Shown: in pieces, positions 8,868-16,758 of the stretch
Layout: every line of letters starts with the position of its first letter
Numbering within the stretch: position 1 is the stretch's first letter
NCBI GenBank assembly: GCA_002189105.1
Contig: NIOB01000001.1
Coordinates: 868,001-932,000 of the forward strand
Origin: Saccharibacillus soli
Lineage (GTDB): Bacteria; Bacillota; Bacilli; Paenibacillales; Paenibacillaceae
DNA: 64,000 bases
Reading direction: 5' to 3'
Notes under the pieces: model-generated
Database searches by the model: none
The model's input: only the letters and a program-made list of their open reading frames with translations
Told to the model about the DNA's origin: nothing
Made by a program: the position numbers and the translations under genes

Positions 8868-8897
8868 AAGCGGTTCCGTCCATCGGAGCCGCTTTTT
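8868..8897 (+). terminator. Terminator after the LysR-type gene
   Basis: AAGCGGTTCCG pairs with CGGAGCCGCTT around a short loop (one G-U), running into TTTTT (8893-8897). Confidence 0.75.
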
Positions 8898-8987
8898 CGG
8901 CGTGAAATGTCGGTTGATTGTCCTCGTGCTTGTTGTTCATTTTCAAGAGAACTTTTCTCACGCCTCTGTTTTCGTTACAATTACATT

Positions 8988-9001
8988 TGTAAGCGATCTC
9001 A
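8988..9001 (+). promoter_or_regulatory. CcpA cre site upstream of the Gfo/Idh/MocA gene
   Basis: TGTAAGCGATCTCA fits every defined position of the Bacillus cre consensus TGWAANCGNTNWCA. It lies 35 bases before the chosen start codon, a position typical of repression by CcpA. Confidence 0.75.
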
Positions 9002-9036
9002 AAGTTTGGCGGATGCCGGAAGGGTGGAATTTGTTC

Positions 9037-10206
9037 TTGAACGGTAAAGTGAACGTAGGGATGATCGGCTATAAGTTTATGGGTAAGGCACACAGCAACG
9101 CCTATCGGGCACTGCCCATGTTCCTGCCGGATGTGCCCAAGCCTGTTATGAAGGCCATCTGTGGGCGGGATGAGCAGGCGGTACAGGCAGCAGGTGAGCA
9201 GTTTGGCTGGGAAAGTGTAGAGACGGACTGGCGCAGCCTCGTGGAGCGAAGCGACATCGATCTGTTGGACATTAATGCCCCGAGCGATGCCCACAAGGAA
9301 ATCGCGCTGGCTGCTGCTGCGGCAGGCAAGCATATTTTCTGTGAGAAACCGCTGGCGTTAAGTCTGGCGGATGCCAAGGAGATGCTGGAAGCCGCCGAAC
9401 AGGCAGGCATCAAGCATATGGTAGGCTTTAACTATCGCTTTGCACCGGCAGTGCGGCTGGCGAAGAAGCTGATTGAGGAAGGTCGTCTGGGCAAGATCTA
9501 TCATTTCCGGGGTTTGTTCCTGCAGGATTGGATCTTGGACCCGGATTTCCCACTCGTCTGGCGGCTGCAAAAGGAAGTGGCCGGTTCCGGTTCGCTTGGT
9601 GATCTCGGCGCGCATACCATCGACATGGCTCGCTACCTGGTTGGGGAATTCGACGAGGTTGTAGGCATGAGCGAGACGTTTATCAAAGAGCGTCCCCTCC
9701 CAACCGAGATGACCGGGTTGACGGCCAAAGGCAATGCGGATGGGCCGCGCGGTCCGGTCACTGTGGATGATGCTGCGATCTTCATGGCTAGATTTGAAAA
9801 TGGTGCGCTGGGTACCTTTGAGGCCACGCGATTTGCCGCCGGACATCGCAGCACCAATTCATTTGAGATCAACGGGAGTCTGGGCAGTGTGCGCTTCGAC
9901 TTTGAACGCATGAACGAACTTGAAGTGTATTTCACCAGCGATGATGAAGACGTACAGGGCTTCCGGCGGGTGCTCGCCACCGATGCCGCCCATGACTATA
10001 TGCAGGCTTGGTGGCCAGCCGGACACACAATCGGTTACGAACATACCGTGACGCATGAAGTCCATGAACTGATGAAGGCGATTGCTGAAGACCGGCAGCC
10101 CGTACCCAATTTCGTAGACGGCGTACGCTGTCAGGCAGTTCTCGAAGCGGTCGAACGTTCGGCGGCGGAGAAGCGCTGGGTGAGCCTGAGTGAGCTGGAC
10201 GTGTAG
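9037..10206 (+). CDS. Gfo/Idh/MocA family NAD(P)-dependent oxidoreductase
   Basis: 389-residue sugar or cyclitol dehydrogenase. The Rossmann motif is VNVGMIGYKFMGKAHSNAYR, with the family EKP at HIFCEKPLALSL; the catalytic His/Lys region GDLGAHTIDMARYLVG follows in the C-terminal beta-sheet domain. Start is uncertain: TTG 9037 has AAGGGTGG eight to nine bases upstream and gives the N-terminus MNGKVNVGMIGYKFMG, whereas the in-frame ATG 9013 has no ribosome site. Such proteins in Paenibacillus usually act on inositol-, glucose- or uronate-type substrates; the substrate here is unknown. The perfect cre site directly upstream suggests catabolite control. It is monocistronic, closed by a strong terminator. 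Confidence 0.88.
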   Translation: MNGKVNVGMIGYKFMGKAHSNAYRALPMFLPDVPKPVMKAICGRDEQAVQAAGEQFGWESVETDWRSLVERSDIDLLDINAPSDAHKEIALAAAAAGKHIFCEKPLALSLADAKEMLEAAEQAGIKHMVGFNYRFAPAVRLAKKLIEEGRLGKIYHFRGLFLQDWILDPDFPLVWRLQKEVAGSGSLGDLGAHTIDMARYLVGEFDEVVGMSETFIKERPLPTEMTGLTAKGNADGPRGPVTVDDAAIFMARFENGALGTFEATRFAAGHRSTNSFEINGSLGSVRFDFERMNELEVYFTSDDEDVQGFRRVLATDAAHDYMQAWWPAGHTIGYEHTVTHEVHELMKAIAEDRQPVPNFVDGVRCQAVLEAVERSAAEKRWVSLSELDV

Positions 10207-10264
10207 ACGCAAGCTGCAATAGTTCTTGCCCATCTACCCATGTATAAAAGGATCGTGAGCAGTC

Positions 10265-10304
10265 AAAAACCCGACCTTCATCTCGAAGGTCGGGTTTTGG
10301 TTTG
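10265..10304. terminator. Strong terminator after the oxidoreductase gene
   Basis: Perfect stem AAAACCCGACCTTC / GAAGGTCGGGTTTT with the loop ATCTC; T-rich in both directions, so it can serve the convergent PH-domain gene as well. Confidence 0.88.
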
Positions 10305-10384
10305 TTCTCATACTCCCATACTCTCATGCGCTGCCTACTTGTTCTCCCTGAGATCGAAAACCCAGCAGTGGAACGGCATGAAGC

Positions 10385-10816
10385 TTATGCGTCTTTCTTC
10401 ACATTGGGCACATCCACTACAATCTTGCGGTTGATGGACTTGAGCTGCTTGAGGAACTGCTCCTCGCGCTCTGGTGAGATCAGGATACTGCCGCCGCTGT
10501 AGACGATCTCCAGTCGATCCCGCGAGTGAGCCGGGCCGGAGTTCATGCTGCGCTTACGGCCAATTCGTTCGATCTTGTCAATGGGAATGTTCCAGTTCAG
10601 GATGCCTGAACGAACGCGCAGATGGTTATTCTGAATCTCGTAATTTGTCACGAACCAGGTTGAGACGACAAACATCAGAATAATCAGCCACACGGGAATG
10701 AACAGCACGGAACCTGTGGTCAGTGCCATCCAGACCAGAATAAGCAGAACCACAATCGTTGCCCAGTTCAGCGTGAAGAAAAAGACGTCCTTGTCACTTT
10801 TGTATCGATTGTTCAT
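10385..10816 (-). CDS. Membrane-anchored PH-domain protein (YyaB-like)
   Basis: 143 residues. Two hydrophobic segments lie near the N-terminus (about 11-32 and 36-56), followed by a small bacterial PH-like domain with NYEIQNNHLRVRSGILNWNI and DKIERIGRKRSMNSGPAHSR, ending with the typical SPEREEQFLKQLKSINRKI. These proteins sit in the membrane with the PH-like domain in the cytoplasm; their function is not established. Start at 10816 (complement) has GGAGGCGGGT upstream. Transcribed alone and convergent with the oxidoreductase. Confidence 0.75.
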   Translation of the reverse strand: MNNRYKSDKDVFFFTLNWATIVVLLILVWMALTTGSVLFIPVWLIILMFVVSTWFVTNYEIQNNHLRVRSGILNWNIPIDKIERIGRKRSMNSGPAHSRDRLEIVYSGGSILISPEREEQFLKQLKSINRKIVVDVPNVKKDA

Positions 10817-11124
10817 ACCCGCCTCCGAAAGTCATGTTATCCCCTATATTGTACAGGAGCATGAAGGACATGCACAATCACAGCGGCAAAGAAGCAGCGA
10901 TTCCGGGAATGAGCGGCAGCCAAGATGAGGTTGTCCGTCAGGGAAGGACGTCTTGAATTTTGGACATTGTGCGAAATTTTTGCGAATTTGCCCAGCCGAC
11001 TGACGAAAAAGTTTGTGAATACTCTTTCGCTTTACCAGAGAAAAGTGTATAGTAAGAGGCCGGAGCGCGTCTTTGCGACTCCTTGGTAAAGAGAAAGAGC
11101 GTGCAGCGAAAAGGGGTAATTTCA
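10817..11124. other. Intergenic region between PH-domain gene and APC permease
   Basis: 308 bases without a recognisable gene. It must contain both divergent promoters. A TATAGT hexamer at 11048-11053 could be the permease -10 element, but I see no good -35 at the right distance. No riboswitch-like structure was recognised. Confidence 0.4.
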
Positions 11125-12552
11125 TTGGGCAAGGAAAAAACATTGGGATTCTGGATACTGACCGCATTGGTCGTTGGGAATATGGTAGGATCGGGCATAT
11201 TTATGCTGCCGCGTTCGCTGGCTGAAGCTGCGAGTCCCGCTGGCACGGTACTGGCTTGGGCGGTAACCGGATTTGGTGTACTCATGCTGGCGCTTGTATT
11301 CGGCAATCTGGCGCTTCGCAAGCCGGAGCTGAACGGGGGGCCGCAGATTTATGCCAAGGAATTGTTCCCGAACGGCCCGGCCCTGTCGCTGCTGTCGGGC
11401 TTTATGTCGAGTTGGGGATACTGGATCGGTAATATCGCGGGATTTGTCGCGGTGATTACCACGTTTGCCAGCTACTTATCGACGTTTTTCCCGGTAATGA
11501 ACAGTACGCAGGTTCTGCTGAGTCTGGGAAGTTTTGAATTGACCGTTGGACATGCGCTGAACTTTGTCGTTTGTTCCTTGCTGCTCTGGGGAACTCATGC
11601 TCTTGCGCTGCGTGGCATTGAAGGAGCCGGACGGCTGAATCTGATTGCCACGGCAACCAAAGTCATTGGCTTTGCGGTGTTTATCATCATTGCCTTGTTT
11701 ATGTTCCAATCGTCCACCATGGGCGAATTTTCCGCTCCTCGCCTGGATGAATCCGGTCGATCGGTATCACTGTTGTCGCAGATGGGCGGCGCTGCGGTCG
11801 TGACACTGTGGGCGTTTATCGGAGTGGAATCGGCTACGGTCTTCGCTGCAAGAGCCAAGCGTAAAAAGGATGTCAGCCGCGCGACGATGGCGGGTCTTGG
11901 CATCTCGCTGGTCCTGTATGTGGGCATCAGTATTCTCACCATGGGGCTGCTGCCGAGAGAACAGCTCATGCAATCCCAGAATCCGCTGGTGGATGCCATG
12001 ACGGCTGTAGTTGGGCCTGCGGGTGGATATTTGCTGGCGGCATTGGGATTGGTGAGTTTGATCGGTTCAACCATTGGTTGGGTGCTGCTGAGTGCCGAAG
12101 TTCCTTTTGAAGCGGCGAAGCAAAGAGTATTCCTCCAGCCTTTCCGTCAGGAAAACAGCCGCGGGATGCCCAAGCTGTCGCTGTGGATCTCCAATGGCAT
12201 TGGCCAGCTGCTGATCTTCTCGACGATCTCGGGTTCGATCTCGCAGGCCTTTGACTTCATTATTGTAGTGGCGACGCTGGCCTATCTCGTTCCTTATCTG
12301 ATTGCGTCTGTCTATCAGTTGAAGCTGACGCTGACGGGCGAAGGATATGCTTCGATGCGCGAACGTCGGATGGACGGCGCAGTAGCCGTGTTGGCTACGA
12401 TCTACTCGGCTTGGGTCGTGTATGCGGGCATGGGCGACTGGCAGACTTTCCTGTTCGGCGTACTGCTGCTGGCGAGCGGAATCATCTTCTACCCGCTGCT
12501 GCGCAGACAGCTGAGAGGGGCGACATCGACGGATGGACGCAAGGTCTCCTGA
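11125..12552 (+). CDS. APC-family amino acid permease, antiporter-like
   Basis: 475-residue integral membrane protein with about 12 hydrophobic segments. The N-terminus LGFWILTALVVGNMVGSGIF is the helix 1 signature of the arginine/ornithine- and arginine/agmatine-type antiporter branch (ArcD/AdiC/YdgI-like), and VTLWAFIGVESATVFAARAK matches helix 6 of the same branch. Start is uncertain: TTG 11125 has AAAAGGGG at optimal spacing and is preferred over TTG 11083 or GTG 11101. No decarboxylase or deiminase gene is adjacent, so the exchanged amino acids cannot be assigned. Monocistronic. Confidence 0.85.
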   Translation: MGKEKTLGFWILTALVVGNMVGSGIFMLPRSLAEAASPAGTVLAWAVTGFGVLMLALVFGNLALRKPELNGGPQIYAKELFPNGPALSLLSGFMSSWGYWIGNIAGFVAVITTFASYLSTFFPVMNSTQVLLSLGSFELTVGHALNFVVCSLLLWGTHALALRGIEGAGRLNLIATATKVIGFAVFIIIALFMFQSSTMGEFSAPRLDESGRSVSLLSQMGGAAVVTLWAFIGVESATVFAARAKRKKDVSRATMAGLGISLVLYVGISILTMGLLPREQLMQSQNPLVDAMTAVVGPAGGYLLAALGLVSLIGSTIGWVLLSAEVPFEAAKQRVFLQPFRQENSRGMPKLSLWISNGIGQLLIFSTISGSISQAFDFIIVVATLAYLVPYLIASVYQLKLTLTGEGYASMRERRMDGAVAVLATIYSAWVVYAGMGDWQTFLFGVLLLASGIIFYPLLRRQLRGATSTDGRKVS

Positions 12553-12599
12553 GCACGGTATCAACTGGTTATCGAAATAGGAGAAAAATGAGAGATTAA

Positions 12600-12626
12600 C
12601 GAAACTTTCCTGAGGATGGTTCCGTA
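12600..12626 (+). promoter_or_regulatory. Possible ECF-sigma (SigW-type) promoter of the lipoprotein
   Basis: CGAAAC (12600-12605) and CGTA (12623-12626) separated by 17 bases resemble the SigW/ECF pattern TGAAAC-N16-CGTA. It lies 70 bases before the lipoprotein start. The -35 lacks the leading T and the spacer is one base long, so this is tentative. Confidence 0.4.
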
Positions 12627-12695
12627 TCAGGACTTGTGACTTGCAGGCAAGCAAGACTTTAGATACGTATTCAACATCCTCAGGGGGTAAAAGGA

Positions 12696-13571
12696 ATGAA
12701 AGTAAAGTGGATGGCAGTAGGTCTGATCGCTATATTGACGGCTTGTGGAGGAAATACGGAAGAAAATCAGCAGGCATCTGCCCAATGGACGCAGCAGGAG
12801 GCACCCCCAGAGGCGCCGGTGGAGCAATCTGCACCAACGACGGAACCGGAAAAATCGACCGAACCCGCGGCAGCGGCCGAAGAAACTGAATCGTCGCAGC
12901 CCGAGAGTAAATCGGAGATTAAATCCGAGACCAAGCCTGAGACTAAAACCACGGTTAACAAGGACGGTTCGGTTACGACCGAAATAACGGATGCGGATGG
13001 CACCGTAACTACGATGACAACCAGTCAAAAGGTCACCACCCATTCAGGCAATACCAAGGTTGAATCAAAAGTGAACGTCCCTTCTGGCGGTACGGGAGAT
13101 GTCAAGGTAGACGCTACGATCAACACAGACGCTACAGTGAATGTCGATTCCACGATCAACGTCGATCCTACGATTTCCGTAGAATCCGGCAAAGGGGATA
13201 ACACGACGGAAAAGGTTCGGGATTATGCGGATTATAGCCCAAGGCAGCTTGTGCAGGTCGTCAAGCAGGGAGCCCTGAATGTGGATTCGTCCATGAGGGT
13301 GGGTGAAGTGTTCGATGGGTTCTTCAGCAATCCCAAGTGGAGATATTTTAAGTCGGAATTGAACGAAGATGTTGTCGAATTTACCGGAGATGCGAACTAT
13401 GGAGACGAATTCGGGCACACTACCGTGCAGTTCCTGTTATACGATGATTTCAATTTTGAACTGTTCGGAATCTGGGTAGGACTGGAAGGAGACAGCCTGG
13501 ATGACGAATATTCGATGTCAGATGAGGAAATTAGCCAGACGATTAGGAAAATCTACGAGTCAGCAAATTAA
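12696..13571 (+). CDS. Repeat-containing lipoprotein of unknown function
   Basis: 291 residues. A short signal peptide ends in the lipobox ILTAC (Cys at residue 17), so the protein is anchored outside the membrane. Residues about 20-95 are a Glu/Pro/Thr/Lys-rich disordered stalk with repeated SEIKSETKPETKT. Residues about 95-165 form alternating beta-type repeats, including five six-residue units of the pattern hydrophobic-x-V/T-D/E-x-T. The C-terminal domain (about 180-290) has GEVFDGFFSNPKWRYFKSE and DVVEFTGDANY, a motif I recall from the C-terminus of many uncharacterised bacterial lipoproteins. AGGGGGTAAAAGGA precedes ATG 12696. Possibly under an envelope-stress sigma factor. Function unknown. 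Confidence 0.8.
   Translation: MKVKWMAVGLIAILTACGGNTEENQQASAQWTQQEAPPEAPVEQSAPTTEPEKSTEPAAAAEETESSQPESKSEIKSETKPETKTTVNKDGSVTTEITDADGTVTTMTTSQKVTTHSGNTKVESKVNVPSGGTGDVKVDATINTDATVNVDSTINVDPTISVESGKGDNTTEKVRDYADYSPRQLVQVVKQGALNVDSSMRVGEVFDGFFSNPKWRYFKSELNEDVVEFTGDANYGDEFGHTTVQFLLYDDFNFELFGIWVGLEGDSLDDEYSMSDEEISQTIRKIYESAN
13101..13190 (+). repeat. Five 18-bp coding repeats in the lipoprotein gene
   Basis: Five tandem 18-base units encode VKVDAT, INTDAT, VNVDST, INVDPT and ISVESG. The DNA copies have diverged, while the amino-acid pattern with D/E at position 4 is kept, suggesting selection for a beta-structured repeat. Confidence 0.75.
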
Positions 13572-13587
13572 AAGAGTGGCATCCTAA

Positions 13588-13632
13588 AATAGATGGAAAA
13601 AGAATAGATGGAAAAAGAATGGATGGAAAAAG
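13588..13632 (+). repeat. Three direct 15-bp repeats after the lipoprotein gene
   Basis: AATAGATGGAAAAAG occurs twice in tandem and a third time with one change (A to G at position 4). Non-coding, between the stop codon and the terminator; probably a slippage-prone tract. Confidence 0.85.
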
Positions 13633-13633
13633 A

Positions 13634-13674
13634 AACTTCGCTTGAACCCTTTCGGTTCGCAGCGAAGTTTTTTT
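13634..13674. terminator. Bidirectional terminator, lipoprotein / LysR genes
   Basis: AACTTCGCT (13634-13642) pairs with AGCGAAGTT (13661-13669), with an inner GAACC/GGTTC stem; seven T follow, and the other side is A-rich, serving the convergent LysR gene. Confidence 0.85.
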
Positions 13675-13712
13675 GTGTGCAAGCAGACACACAGTTCAAC
13701 CCCAGGTGACCT

Positions 13713-14597
13713 TCATACCAGAAACCGTTCATGATGGATTTGATAATACGAGATAATAAAGTCACGAAAATTTTGAGCCGAAGTCGATAACCGCTTGTGT
13801 CTCATCCAGGATAAGCCAACCGGATAGGTCGCATCATCATCGGCCACTTTCATATAATGAAGGCCCAGTGCCCGGCAGATGGAAACGGGAAGCAAAGCAA
13901 CACCCTGATCCAACTTGATGATTTCTACCAACAGATGAGAATCCACTTCAAAAGCAACGTTGGGAGCAAAGCCCGCTTTTTCGCAAAGTAAGTAAGTAAA
14001 ATCCCGGTATTCCGAATTATTCGCCAGCGTGACAAAAGGTTCATTGGCCACGTGACTCAATGAGATTTCGCTTTGATTCGTAAATGGGTGGTTCGAGGGC
14101 AATACCAGCACAATATCTTCATTGACCAGGACATGACTTTCGACCTCCTCGTCCCGGATGGGATGACCCGTGATTCCCAGATCAATGTCGCCTTTTTTCA
14201 GGGCGGTAGAGATGTCGTCCTTGGCACCTATGGCCTGAATGATCTTGGACGCAGGAAAGTCATGAATATAGTCACTGATGAGTCCGGTAAGGAATCTTGG
14301 ATTGGTAATGGAGATTTTGAGGGTACCAGAGAGCCGTTCTTCTTCGGCACGAATTTCCGCCTGGGCATTTTCCAGTTCCATAAAGATGCGATTCACATGT
14401 CTGAGCAGAATTTTTCCGGAAGCGCTCAGTTGAATGTTTCGCCCTTTTCGTTCAAATAAGGCCGTTCCCCATTCCTCTTCCAGACGCTTGATCGTGAGAC
14501 TCAAAGACGGCTGTGCGATGTTTAATTGCTGGGCGGCTCTGGAAATGTGCTCGGTATAGGCTACGGTTTGAAAGTATTTAAGCTGAAGCAGTTCCAT
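13713..14597 (-). CDS. LysR-family regulator divergent from acetoacetate decarboxylase
   Basis: 294 residues. The N-terminal helix-turn-helix includes ISRAAQQLNIAQPSLSLTIK, and the effector-binding domain starts at LKISITNPRFLTGLISDYI and contains DIDLGITGHPI. It is transcribed away from the adc/ketopantoate-reductase pair across a 138-base AT-rich region carrying an ATTTAT-N4-ATAAAT dyad, the usual arrangement for a LysR regulator controlling its divergent neighbours. Start ATG at 14597 (complement) follows AGGAGACATAAAG. Effector is unknown; a short-chain keto acid is a reasonable guess. Confidence 0.88.
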   Translation of the reverse strand: MELLQLKYFQTVAYTEHISRAAQQLNIAQPSLSLTIKRLEEEWGTALFERKGRNIQLSASGKILLRHVNRIFMELENAQAEIRAEEERLSGTLKISITNPRFLTGLISDYIHDFPASKIIQAIGAKDDISTALKKGDIDLGITGHPIRDEEVESHVLVNEDIVLVLPSNHPFTNQSEISLSHVANEPFVTLANNSEYRDFTYLLCEKAGFAPNVAFEVDSHLLVEIIKLDQGVALLPVSICRALGLHYMKVADDDATYPVGLSWMRHKRLSTSAQNFRDFIISYYQIHHERFLV

Positions 14598-14614
14598 CTT
14601 TATGTCTCCTAATC

Positions 14615-14630
14615 ATTTATCTGAATAAAT
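14615..14630. promoter_or_regulatory. Candidate LysR operator
   Basis: ATTTATCTGAATAAAT is a perfect 6-4-6 inverted repeat of the T-N11-A type bound by LysR proteins, 18 bases from the regulator start and about 105 bases before adc. Confidence 0.6.
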
Positions 14631-14735
14631 TAATACATAGATTATTATATATTAGATTAAATTTAATGGAAGGCGTAAAATGAGGGCATACAAAAGAAAT
14701 TCAAGCGATCCAACCTTCAAAGGAGATGGGATGTT

Positions 14736-15485
14736 ATGAAGATCGATGTCCAGAATATAGCCAATAATCTCAATACGCCGCTCACTGCGCCTGCGTATTC
14801 CATGCCGCCTTACAAATTCGTCAACCGCGAATATCTGAACATTATTTACCGGACGGATATGGACGCTCTGCGGGCGGCAGTGCCGGAACCTCTTGAGATC
14901 GTCGGAGAGCCTCTGGTGAAGTTTGAAGTCATGTGGATGCCGGACGTGTCGGGACTGGGAGCCTATACCGAAGCGGGGCAGGTGATTCCGGTTCGCTTCA
15001 ATGGGGAAGAGGGCGATTACATTCACTCCATGTATGTGGACAATTTCCCGGCGATTGCCAGCGGTCGAGAGCTTACGGCGTATCCCAAAAAGCTGGGCTC
15101 GCCCAAGCTGTATGTGGACTCCGATACGCTGGTCGGCACACTGGATTACGGCTCGCTTCGGATTGCCAATGCGACCATGGGATATAAACATGCCGAGATG
15201 GATAAGGAACAAGCCAAAAGTGAAATCTGTCGGCCCAACTTCATGGTGAAGATTGCCACGGATTATGTAGGAAATCTAAGAATTTGTGATCTGATTCGCA
15301 CGCAAATTACGGATATAGAAGTCAAGGGAGCCTGGAGCGGGCCTGCAAGACTTCAATTGTTTGAACATGCGCTGGCGCCTCTGGCCGACCTGCCCGTACG
15401 GGGAATCGTCTCAGCGTCTCACATTCTGACGGACTTGACCTTAAATGCCGCACAACCGGTATACAACTACTTAGAGCAGCAATAA
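14736..15485 (+). CDS. adc: Acetoacetate decarboxylase
   Basis: 249 residues, the usual length for the family. The enzyme decarboxylates acetoacetate to acetone and CO2 through a Schiff base. The active-site segment is GRELTAYPKKLGSPKL, with the Schiff-base lysine K118 and the pKa-lowering lysine K119; MPPYKFVNREYLN and VKFEVMWMPD are also typical. Start ATG 14736 follows AAAGGAGATGGG. The next gene starts 13 bases downstream, so they are an operon, probably controlled by the divergent LysR protein. No CoA-transferase or ketogenic genes lie nearby, so the enzyme may act on another beta-keto acid; acetoacetate-decarboxylase-like proteins with other substrates exist. Confidence 0.88.
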   Translation: MKIDVQNIANNLNTPLTAPAYSMPPYKFVNREYLNIIYRTDMDALRAAVPEPLEIVGEPLVKFEVMWMPDVSGLGAYTEAGQVIPVRFNGEEGDYIHSMYVDNFPAIASGRELTAYPKKLGSPKLYVDSDTLVGTLDYGSLRIANATMGYKHAEMDKEQAKSEICRPNFMVKIATDYVGNLRICDLIRTQITDIEVKGAWSGPARLQLFEHALAPLADLPVRGIVSASHILTDLTLNAAQPVYNYLEQQ

Positions 15486-15498
15486 GGAGGAATTTTAG

Positions 15499-16536
15499 AT
15501 GAGAATTGCAGTATTGGGAGCAGGTTCATTGGGAACCATAGTCGGAGCTTATCTGGCTTCCGGCGGTATGGATGTCGAATTGGTCGATACGTATCAGGAG
15601 CATGTAGAAGCTCTGAATCGGGTAGGGGCTAAGGTGGTCGGCACAACCGAATTCCAGTCTCCGGTCAAGGCGATTACTCCTGAAGAAAAGTCGGGAATTT
15701 ACGATCTGGTGCTGCTGTTAACCAAGCAGTTATATAACGATGCGGTTCTGACCGAACTGCTGCCTTTCTTGAGCGAGGACAGCGTAGTCTGCTCCCTGCA
15801 AAACGGGATTCCCGAACAGAAGGTGGCTTCGATTGTCGGCGACAAACGTGTGATTGCCGGTTCGGTTGAGTTCGGTGCAACCTTCATGGAACCTGGCGTC
15901 TCCCGATTGACCACCGAATATGGTCAGTTTAAGAAGTACGCTTTCCAAATTGGGGAATTAAACGGGGAAACGACGGAGAGAATCCAGCGGATTCAATCGG
16001 TGTTGGAGCTTGTGGGCGGAACGCATATCTCCGATAACCTGGTGGGCACCAAATGGTCGAAACTGCTTATTAATAATGCGTTCAGTGGGCTGTCGGCAGC
16101 CTTAAACGGCACCTATGGAGATATTCTCGACCATGAAGTCGGCATTGAAAGTGCGGTCCATATCGCGGACGAGACGCTCAAAGTCGGTCATGCCAACGGC
16201 ATCCATTTTGCCCAAATGGGTGGATTCGATCTGGAGTCGTTGGAATTGAGCGGTGAACATGATATTCCCGAACGGATTCAATCTTTCCGGGCAACCATGG
16301 CACCTTCCAGACTGCTAAGAGCGAGTATGCTTCAGGATCTGGAGAAGAAGCGCAAGACCGAAATTGATTATATCAACGGTGTAGTTCCCCAAATGGCGGA
16401 AGGCACTGGCTTGAAGACCCCGTTTAACGACCTGGTTGTCGCACAGGTACGAGCGGCTGAACAATCGCAGACTGTGCCTGATTTCGATACGAACATCCAG
16501 GCGTTTGCCGGGTTGTTAAAACAAAAAGTAAACTGA
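15499..16536 (+). CDS. Ketopantoate reductase (PanE/ApbA) family oxidoreductase
   Basis: 345 residues. The N-terminal Rossmann fold MRIAVLGAGSLGTIVGAYLA and the segments LLLTKQLYNDAV, CSLQNGIPEQ and KWSKLLINNAFSGLSAAL (catalytic Lys region) mark the 2-dehydropantoate 2-reductase family. The C-terminal HDIPERIQSFRATMAPSRLL and KTEIDYINGVV are also conserved in it. It follows adc by 13 bases with AAGGAGG before the ATG. Because no pantothenate genes are near, a role in reducing a keto acid related to the Adc substrate is more likely than pantothenate synthesis; this is inference. Longer than typical PanE (about 300), which also favours a paralogue. Confidence 0.82.
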   Translation: MRIAVLGAGSLGTIVGAYLASGGMDVELVDTYQEHVEALNRVGAKVVGTTEFQSPVKAITPEEKSGIYDLVLLLTKQLYNDAVLTELLPFLSEDSVVCSLQNGIPEQKVASIVGDKRVIAGSVEFGATFMEPGVSRLTTEYGQFKKYAFQIGELNGETTERIQRIQSVLELVGGTHISDNLVGTKWSKLLINNAFSGLSAALNGTYGDILDHEVGIESAVHIADETLKVGHANGIHFAQMGGFDLESLELSGEHDIPERIQSFRATMAPSRLLRASMLQDLEKKRKTEIDYINGVVPQMAEGTGLKTPFNDLVVAQVRAAEQSQTVPDFDTNIQAFAGLLKQKVN

Positions 16537-16596
16537 CCTCGTGGAACCAAGCAGAGACATGCAGAACGCCCTGTTATTGTCCATGTGAATCGATCA

Positions 16597-16637
16597 AAGA
16601 AGCCTGATGAGGGTCTGCCTCATCAGGCTTCTTTATA
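16597..16637 (+). terminator. Terminator of the adc operon
   Basis: Perfect 14-base stem GAAGCCTGATGAGG / CCTCATCAGGCTTC with a five-base loop, followed by TTTATAT. Confidence 0.85.
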
Positions 16638-16680
16638 TAACTGCGAGGCAACCTTCAGTCCCATTCTCGGCGTTTCTCAT

Positions 16681-16710
16681 TTGTCGAATGAACGGGTTGG
16701 CTGTTAAACT
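16681..16710 (+). promoter_or_regulatory. Candidate promoter of the hscC operon
   Basis: TTGTCG (16681-16686), 18-base spacer, TAAACT (16705-16710); both hexamers match at four of six positions. No heat-shock CIRCE element is visible. Confidence 0.35.
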
Positions 16711-16758
16711 GAGATGAATCGAATGTTGATCTTCTCTATTACAAAAAACGGAGGAACC

